Below, in pieces: positions 57,627 to 64,000 of a stretch of 64,000 nt of DNA (its first letter is position 1; each line of letters begins with the position of its first letter). The position numbers were made by a program, and so were the translations under genes. The notes beneath the pieces are model-generated. The model saw only the letters and a list, made by a program, of their open reading frames with translations, was not told where the DNA came from and ran no database searches. The DNA lies in assembly GCF_035046505.1 (NCBI RefSeq), contig NC_089821.1, positions 181,258,031 through 181,322,030 of the forward strand, in the 5' to 3' direction. This stretch comes from Tiliqua scincoides (taxonomy: Eukaryota > Chordata > Lepidosauria > Squamata > Scincidae).

Positions 57627-58089
57627 CAGCCCGATCCTGTGGACTGTTTACAGCAATGGAAGTCCCGCCCCGTCACTGTTAAGTGTCACAAATTATACGC
57701 CCCCTGTCGCAAACTACAGGATCACCACAACAAATATATGGAGGTCCTGCGCACACAGTATAATTGCCCCGATGCTGCACTGAAACAGGTAAGTCGGTGG
57801 TGTGGGCAGTCCATGACTGGTTCAGGAGAGGTGTGGGGGAGATTTGAGACAGGGAGGGGGGAGTACAGGGATGGTTTGGTGACTGGAGGTGGTAGATCCC
57901 AGCAGTATTGGAGTGTGTTGGAATGCTATCCCCCTTTTTTTGCTGCCCAACATGTCCCCTGCTTCTTCTCGGACATATACCACCGAAAGAGTTGGCATCT
58001 TGTTGCCCCCCCACCACCACCATACATGCAGTGTGTGCTCCATTGGCACAGCTGCATGCTATGGACAGGCAGGGTATAGTATTGGGCCA
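57627..58089. mobile_element. CAATCCTA-type element, about 460 bp
   Basis: Left end CAGCCCGATCCTGTGGAC and right end GGGTATAGTATTGGGCC. Near the right end CAGTGTGTGCTCCATTGGCA resembles the medium family. Boundaries are approximate. Confidence 0.5.
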
Positions 58090-58554
58090 CTAGACAACTA
58101 GTTAGTTTGGTTTTCCCATTGTCATGTTCTATCTTAATACACACATATTTGGAAATAAGTATCACAGAATATACTGTCAAGCAAACATGCTAAGACTTTT
58201 TCCTTGGGTGAAATTGTATACATGGATTTGCTTTCACTCAAAGATTACCTGATCTCTGTGAAACTGGGAAGAGTCCCTGTCCGTCTGTCCGCCCCCCCCC
58301 CAGCCATTTTTGCAAGAGACTCCAGAGGTCTGTGACCTTCTCCTTGCCTAGTATGACTTGGCTAGCTTACTGCATGAGCCATAAGTACACTTCTATAAAT
58401 GTTATTTGATCTGTAGATAGTTGAGGTCAAGCCATTTGTTTGATCTTATTCTCTGCTTGTGGAACATTAAGCAGAGAGTAACATCTGGGTAACAGTAAGC
58501 AATATAGTGTGGGTGCTTCTCGTTTGTCCTAGACCTGGATTACCTCTACTCACA
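58090..58554. other. Unique stretch
   Basis: A C-run is at 58292-58301; no gene or repeat recognised. Confidence 0.4.
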
Positions 58555-59262
58555 CAATTTTTTGAGAACAAAACAGCTAATATTTTAATACCCTTGTACA
58601 AATCTATGGTAAGGCCACACCTGGAGTATTGTGTCCCGTTCTGGTCACTACATCTCAAAAAGGACATAGTGGAAATGGAAAAGGTGCAAAAGAGAGCGAC
58701 TAAGATGATTACTGGGCTGGGGCACCTTCCCTATGAAGAAAGGCTACAACGTTTGGGCCTCTTCGGCCTAGAAAAGAGGTGCCTGAGGGGGGACATGATC
58801 GAGACATACAAAATTATGCACGGGAAGGATAGAGTGGATAGAGAGATGCTCTTTACAATCTCACATAACACCAGAACCAGGGGATATCCACTAAAATTGA
58901 GTGTTGGGAGAGTTAGGACAGACAAAAGAAAATATTTCTTTACTCAGCGTACGGTTGGTCTGTGGAACTTCTTGCCGCAGGATGTGGTGATGGCATCTGG
59001 CCTAGATGCCTTTAAAAGGGAATTGGGCAAGTTTCTGGAGGAAAAATCCATTACGGGTTACAAGACATGATGTGTATGCGCAACCTCCTGATTTTAGAAA
59101 TGGGTTATGTCCGAAGGCCAGATGCAAGGGCGGGCACCAGGATGAGGTCTCCTGTTATCTGGTGTGCTACCTGGGGCATTTGGTGGGCCACTGTGAGATA
59201 CAGGAAGCTGGACTAGATGGGCCTATGGCCTGATCCAGTGGGGCTGTTCTTATGCTCTTAAT
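58555..59262 (+). mobile_element. CR1 LINE 3' end, C-terminal frame intact
   Basis: The frame to 59070 reads FENKTANILIPLYKSMVRPH, LEYCVPFWSLHLKKDIVEME, RLGLFGLEKRCLRGDMIETY, RTDKRKYFFTQRTVGLWNFL and ends ASGLDAFKRELGKFLEEKSI before TGYKT and a stop. It keeps the ASGLDAFKR block lost from the copy at 2517. The 3' end CAGTGGGGCTGTTCTTATGC lies at 59239-59258. Only the last part of the protein is present. Confidence 0.92.
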
Positions 59263-59350
59263 TGGTACACAAGAAACAATTGCTACTCACACCAATTAGC
59301 TGTTGCTTTTCAACAAAAAAGTTCACATAGCAAAATTAATGAAAAGATTC

Positions 59351-59848
<498 letters not shown>

Positions 59849-60063
59849 CAGTGCTTTCTGGAAAGCACTGGATAGAAAGCTTTCTGGAAAGCACTGGATA
59901 GAAAGCTATCCTGCTTTCCAGTGCTGATGCAACCCCGATGTAAGGTAACAAACAATCCCTTACCTTGATGAGGCCTCTGTGACTGCCCCCCACCGCAGAA
60001 TGCAGTGCACACCCCACTGACACAGCTACATCAGCACTGGAAATTTGAATAGGATTGGGCCCT
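59849..60063. mobile_element. Medium CAATCCTA-family element with a rearranged left end
   Basis: The right end TGAATAGGATTGGGCCCTT, and CTTACCTTGATGAGGCCTC inside, are normal for the family. The left end is duplicated: CTATCCAGTGCTTTC and its inverted partner GAAAGCACTGGATAG occur in tandem (59848-59915) before CTTTCCAGTGCTGATGC. Confidence 0.6.
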
Positions 60064-60730
60064 TAGACTTTCTAAGAAACCCCACAGCATGCATGAAGTG
60101 GTCCAGCAGCTGGCTGAAAGAATCTCCATGTTGGGAAGTATTCTGTGACTTCCACAAGTCACTGAATCTTGCAGTGGAAATAGCACAAGTTCACTCCTTC
60201 TTGGCCTTTCTGCTAATTTTTTTTTACAGCTGTTGATTTATTTCAAATAGCTGGCTCCAGATCAGTTCCATAGTTCTAATTTCCGTAACATCTCAACATT
60301 CTCAAAAATGTCCTTATACAACCTTGTCCACATATGTTTTCTTTGCTGGAACTGCACATAATAGTCAGTGAAGAAGAACTGAGTAGGTCCTTCTAAGCAG
60401 CCTAGGAGAGTGCACTGATGTGGCTCATTTAACTATCAAGTAGAAAACTCACAGGCATGATCATTTGACAGAGATTGCATGCAAATTGTGAGCGCATTTA
60501 TCATATATCTTTTACACCAAAGCACATGAAGGAAATTTATGTGCAGAAGCAGGTTTGCACATGCAAACTTCCTTATGGATTAAGAATTGTACGTGCAGAT
60601 CTGATGGGTACCACATCCAGATTCAGGGTATCTATTTTTACATTTTATTTTCTTCAAGTATTTCTTTCTCACTTTTCTACTCTCAGAATGGTCCCTGAGG
60701 TGACTCACAGAATCTGCTTAACGCAATAAC
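60064..60730. other. AT-rich unique stretch
   Basis: No gene or repeat recognised. Confidence 0.4.
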
Positions 60731-61152
60731 TGCCCAATCCTATCCTGTGCTGGAACAGGCAGGCCGACTGGATTTATTTCCCTTTCTCCCATGTTGCACA
60801 CAGGTACCTCAGTGGGGCTACTCGGATCTGCACCAGCTATTTCACTGGCGCAGACTTGAGCAGCCTAGTATAATGCCAGGCTGCTTGGGAGGGGGGTTAG
60901 GATACAGTCTAAGTTGCTCAGGGCTCGTCTGCCCATCGGTCTGCCCTCCCCCACCCTGAAACCCCCATTCCGCCCTCCCCAATCCTTTGCACCAGCCACC
61001 TTCAGCCGGTGCAGACTTACTCTTCTTACAAGTGTGGGGATGTCAGCATGTGTCCTCATGCTGGCCTCCCCGGCCCACAAGGAGGTGCAAACGTGCCTTA
61101 TGCAAGTACAAGGGACTTGAGCTGGCCAAAAACTGGGCTTGGATTGCACCCT
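60731..61152. mobile_element. Long CAATCCTA-family element
   Basis: Starts GCCCAATCCTATCCTGTGCT and ends GGGCTTGGATTGCACCC. Interior: CTGCACCAGCTATTTCACTG, GGCTGCTTGGGAGG, CACCAGCCACCTTCAGCC and CAAACGTGCCTTATGCAAG. Relative to 29634 the modules run in the opposite order. Confidence 0.6.
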
Positions 61153-61220
61153 AACAATAACAGTTAAACTATAAAAAATTAACCAGTTCAACAATTAGAA
61201 GACATGATAAACAACAAATA

Positions 61221-61685
61221 CATATTGAGCCTCATTATTCGCGTGGGTTCTGTTCCAAACACTCACATGGATGGCCAAAAATGCACTATAGCAAATCAAT
61301 TTAAAAAACAAAGTTTCTTTGCTCTGGTGATTGAAAAACAGCCTTGCTGACCATTGTGATGCAAGATAAGAGTCATTAAGAAGACAATCCATCAATCAGT
61401 TGTCCACTTCACTCAGCCCCTCCCTTCACCAATGCAAAGTGCTCACCTTTCTTTCAAGTGCTCAGGGGGAAGGGAGGGGTCGCCTGAAGAGAGAAGGATT
61501 GATGGATTGTCAGCCGGCTGCCCTCTCTCTCATTAAGGAGGCTATTGCTAAAGGACTGTTCCATTTTTTAAACTGATTTTTCCCCCCTTCTCCAGGGATC
61601 AGCACATTCCTTCTCATCTGCAGTGGCCATTTGTGTTGAGTCAAATCCGCGTATAAAAAATTTGTGTATAAATAGGCTGGACCTC
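61221..61685. mobile_element. Pogo/Tigger-like element, 465 bp
   Basis: Flanked by TA (61219-61220 and 61686-61687). The start CATATTGAGCCTCATTATTC and the end GGCTGGACCTC match the ends of 51659-52309 with a few changes; shared interior blocks are AGCAAATCAATTTAAAAAAC, GATTGATGGATTGTCAGC and CATTTGTGTTGAGTCAAATC. It lacks the tandem duplication of the other copy and so is shorter. Confidence 0.78.
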
Positions 61686-61687
61686 TA

Positions 61688-63673
61688 AAAACAAACTAAG
61701 AAAACTGCAAGGGTAAAATATAGCAGGAGGAAAAATCAAACCAGTTCAAATGCTGGAGAAACAAAAATGTCTTAATTCAAGCATTGAAAACACATCCAGT
61801 TGGGCCCTGGGGCTATGATCAAAAAGTCCCTCCTCTCCCCCCTCCACACAAATAACAAGGCTTCTGAAAGTAGAGAAGCACCATCTTCAGTAACGAGCCG
61901 GGTAGAGAGACAGATTATAATGCATAATTTGGATGGAAATGAGCTTTCTCAAACTTCTTTAAGTGCTGATGGGAATAAGGAGCAATGCATTGCACACGAC
62001 TTGGTAGGAACATGTCAGGAAGAAATTAAAATGCATTTTGGAACCAGAAACTTTATAACCACAGAGCTGACTGTCAGACAGCTGACTTAGAGGTACTTTA
62101 GGAAAAGGGTAAGCTAGGCATTACAAGCCAGTTTATATTAGCTACATTATTAAAAGGGGAAAAAAAACTAAAGCTACAATATGTCCCCCTGTATGGTTAT
62201 GAAGCAGCATCTGCTGAGATACTTAAAGTGGCTGAAGAATATGACTGTATTTTTCAAAATCCAGACTACGTGGAACTCAAGAGTATGATGGGTATGCACG
62301 GCTGCACTGTGGTGGTGGCTTTCTGAAAGCTGCCTTGAAGTTTGTGAAACAACCACACAAAGGCTAGTAGCTCATACCCTATTGGGCCTATCTGAGCTGC
62401 TGGGTTGGGCAAAGCAGCTGTTGCTGCACCCACCACCTTAGTGTGCCTCTGTCATGATGTCAACCTGCCCTCCCAGTGCCCAGTCTGAGACTAGCTGGTT
62501 GCCTTTTGGAGCTGGGTAGGAATTTTTTTGCCACTTAGCCTTTGAGCATCCAAATGCACTTTATTTAGGGGTCTAAGGGCAATAGTGATATTGCAGGATT
62601 TAATGGAAGAGTTAAACTGATGCAAGAAAGCAGATATCACAAGAATACATAATGATAGCTTCCTGGGTTTTTTTTCCAGGATTAGGTTCTGTGAAAGTTT
62701 GGTGCACTTTGATATGGCTGCCACAAATTTCAAAAAAGATTCTGTATTTTGGAAACAGCAATACAGATTCCAAGTGGAGCTTCTGGAAAGTTTTAGCAGC
62801 GGCTCTCATAATGACTAGGGGCTTGTTAAATTATAACGTTCTGCAGTCCTTACTTGAAAATTTTGTAACCCTGGCGGGCAGTAAAGACAAGAACAAAGTA
62901 TTGGGACAATTGTGCTGAATTTAATTCTTGGGCTATGCCAAGACCACAGTGTGCTTTAAAGCCTCCAAAGGACTGGCTCCAGGGAAGCATTAAACTTATA
63001 AAAACAACAGAGAATTGCTTCATTGGCCGCCAGCACCAGGCAACCCAAGTTTGGTGGCACATAATCACCCATGTCACACTTTTTTGGAAGACTCAGGGCC
63101 ATGAGGCCTTTAGGGAGGCCTGCCTCTCTTTACTTTGAAAACACTGCTTCTAAAGACCACACTGTGAAATCAGTAGGAGTTTTGCTAATTACTGGTTCAA
63201 CGATTGTGAGAAGTATACTACTAAGAGCAGGAGAATAACGCTTCAGTCCCGATGAACAGCCATCATGATTTTTTCTAGCCAGCAGCTAAGGTCTGTCAGG
63301 GTGGCTACTTCCAGAAATGAAAACCACCCACCTAGACAACCTACCTTACTGCTTTCCCAGAGAATTTTCCCCTCTTTTCAGTTCATGCTGCTGCTACTGC
63401 CACTATACAACAGGCACAACATTTTTGCACAGAAGGCTAGTTCACTGGAGTGTGGTGCTATCTTATTGTACAAATCGGGAATGATGTAGAAGCTGGCAGA
63501 TCTTCCCCAATTTTTATTAATAATTGCAGCTTTTAAATCTTATTAGGCATAATAACCTTTCACAATTACAACAAACTGTGAGTTGAAGGAAACCACAATT
63601 GTTTCTGTTCCTGGCACAAGTGAATAATAACATATAAAAATTGCTGGTGACACATATTACTGTTTTTGTTACA

Positions 63674-63712
<39 letters not shown>

Positions 63713-63920
63713 ATGTCCTGATAAATTCAATTTTATGGGAAAAATAAATGCAGTTTTAAGCAAGCGAAGTGGAGCAATTGAACTTAATGTTTATTGCATT
63801 TGTCATTATTAAATTCACTTTTTGAAATCCAAAGGCAGATAATTTCTCTTTTCTAGTTGTTCATTTGCGAAGATTAGTCACAGTGCCATACATCCAAAAC
63901 TATCCTTGGGTTTATCCGTA
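61688..63920. other. AT-rich unique stretch with a (CT)n microsatellite
   Basis: (CT)n at 63676-63709. The remaining sequence shows no transposon ends or coding motifs; the longest frames are under 100 codons without motifs. Confidence 0.4.
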
Positions 63921-64000
63921 TGCCCAATCCAAAGCATACTAGTGACAGCGGGGCAAGTGCATGCACTGTCGCAAACGTGCCATAAAGGCGCACCCACAGA
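63921..64000. mobile_element. Left end of a long CAATCCTA-family element, cut by the window edge
   Basis: GCCCAATCCAAAGCATACTA followed by GCATGCACTGTCGCAAACGT and GCCATAAAGGCGCACC, the same start as 27456 and 10921. Confidence 0.5.

Overview
This window looks like gene-poor nuclear DNA from a squamate reptile, most likely a lizard. I found no confirmed host protein gene, rRNA gene or tRNA gene. The vertebrate and reptile signals are CR1 and L2 LINE fragments, a 5S-rRNA-derived SINE with a LINE-type tail, MIR-like tRNA SINEs, many short hAT and pogo-like DNA transposons, and abundant dinucleotide and tetranucleotide microsatellites. The species cannot be fixed from the sequence alone. The longest open frames all belong to LINE reverse transcriptases: 402 codons at 19130-20338 (-), 276 at 2519-3349 (+) and about 211 at 1882-2516 (-).

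Layout. 1-5 kb: a CR1 LINE split by an L2 LINE, then a hAT element. 5-7.4 kb: no recognisable repeat. 7.4-9.45 kb: a composite DNA element, here called element X (minus orientation), holding a solo LTR and an L2 tail. 9.5-14 kb: non-autonomous transposons and a hAT with a perfect target duplication. 14.9-16.5 kb: two CR1 pieces, a hAT end and a 5S SINE. 19.1-21.06 kb: a 2 kb RTE-like LINE (minus). 21.3-27 kb: a dense nest with a second copy of element X broken up by an LTR remnant and two hAT elements. 27-36 kb: more hAT, pogo-like and small inverted-repeat elements and a decayed L2. 37.1-38.74 kb: a second RTE-like LINE bounded by a perfect 29-bp duplication. 41-50 kb: hAT elements, a 5S SINE, a tandem array of a small element, and two weak exon-like segments. 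51-64 kb: a large AT microsatellite inside an inverted repeat, two related pogo-like elements, a hAT, a 5S SINE and a CR1 3' end.

How the parts relate. The 5S SINE ends in the same short sequence as the RTE-like LINE, including a small stem-loop that overlaps the LINE stop codon, so the LINE is the probable source of the SINE's reverse transcriptase. At least eleven hAT-type insertions carry recognisable 8-bp target duplications, most with TA at the centre. Several unrelated-looking families share the outer terminus CAATCCTA. Between the repeats are islands of AT-rich unique sequence that may hold conserved non-coding elements; this cannot be tested without a comparison genome.
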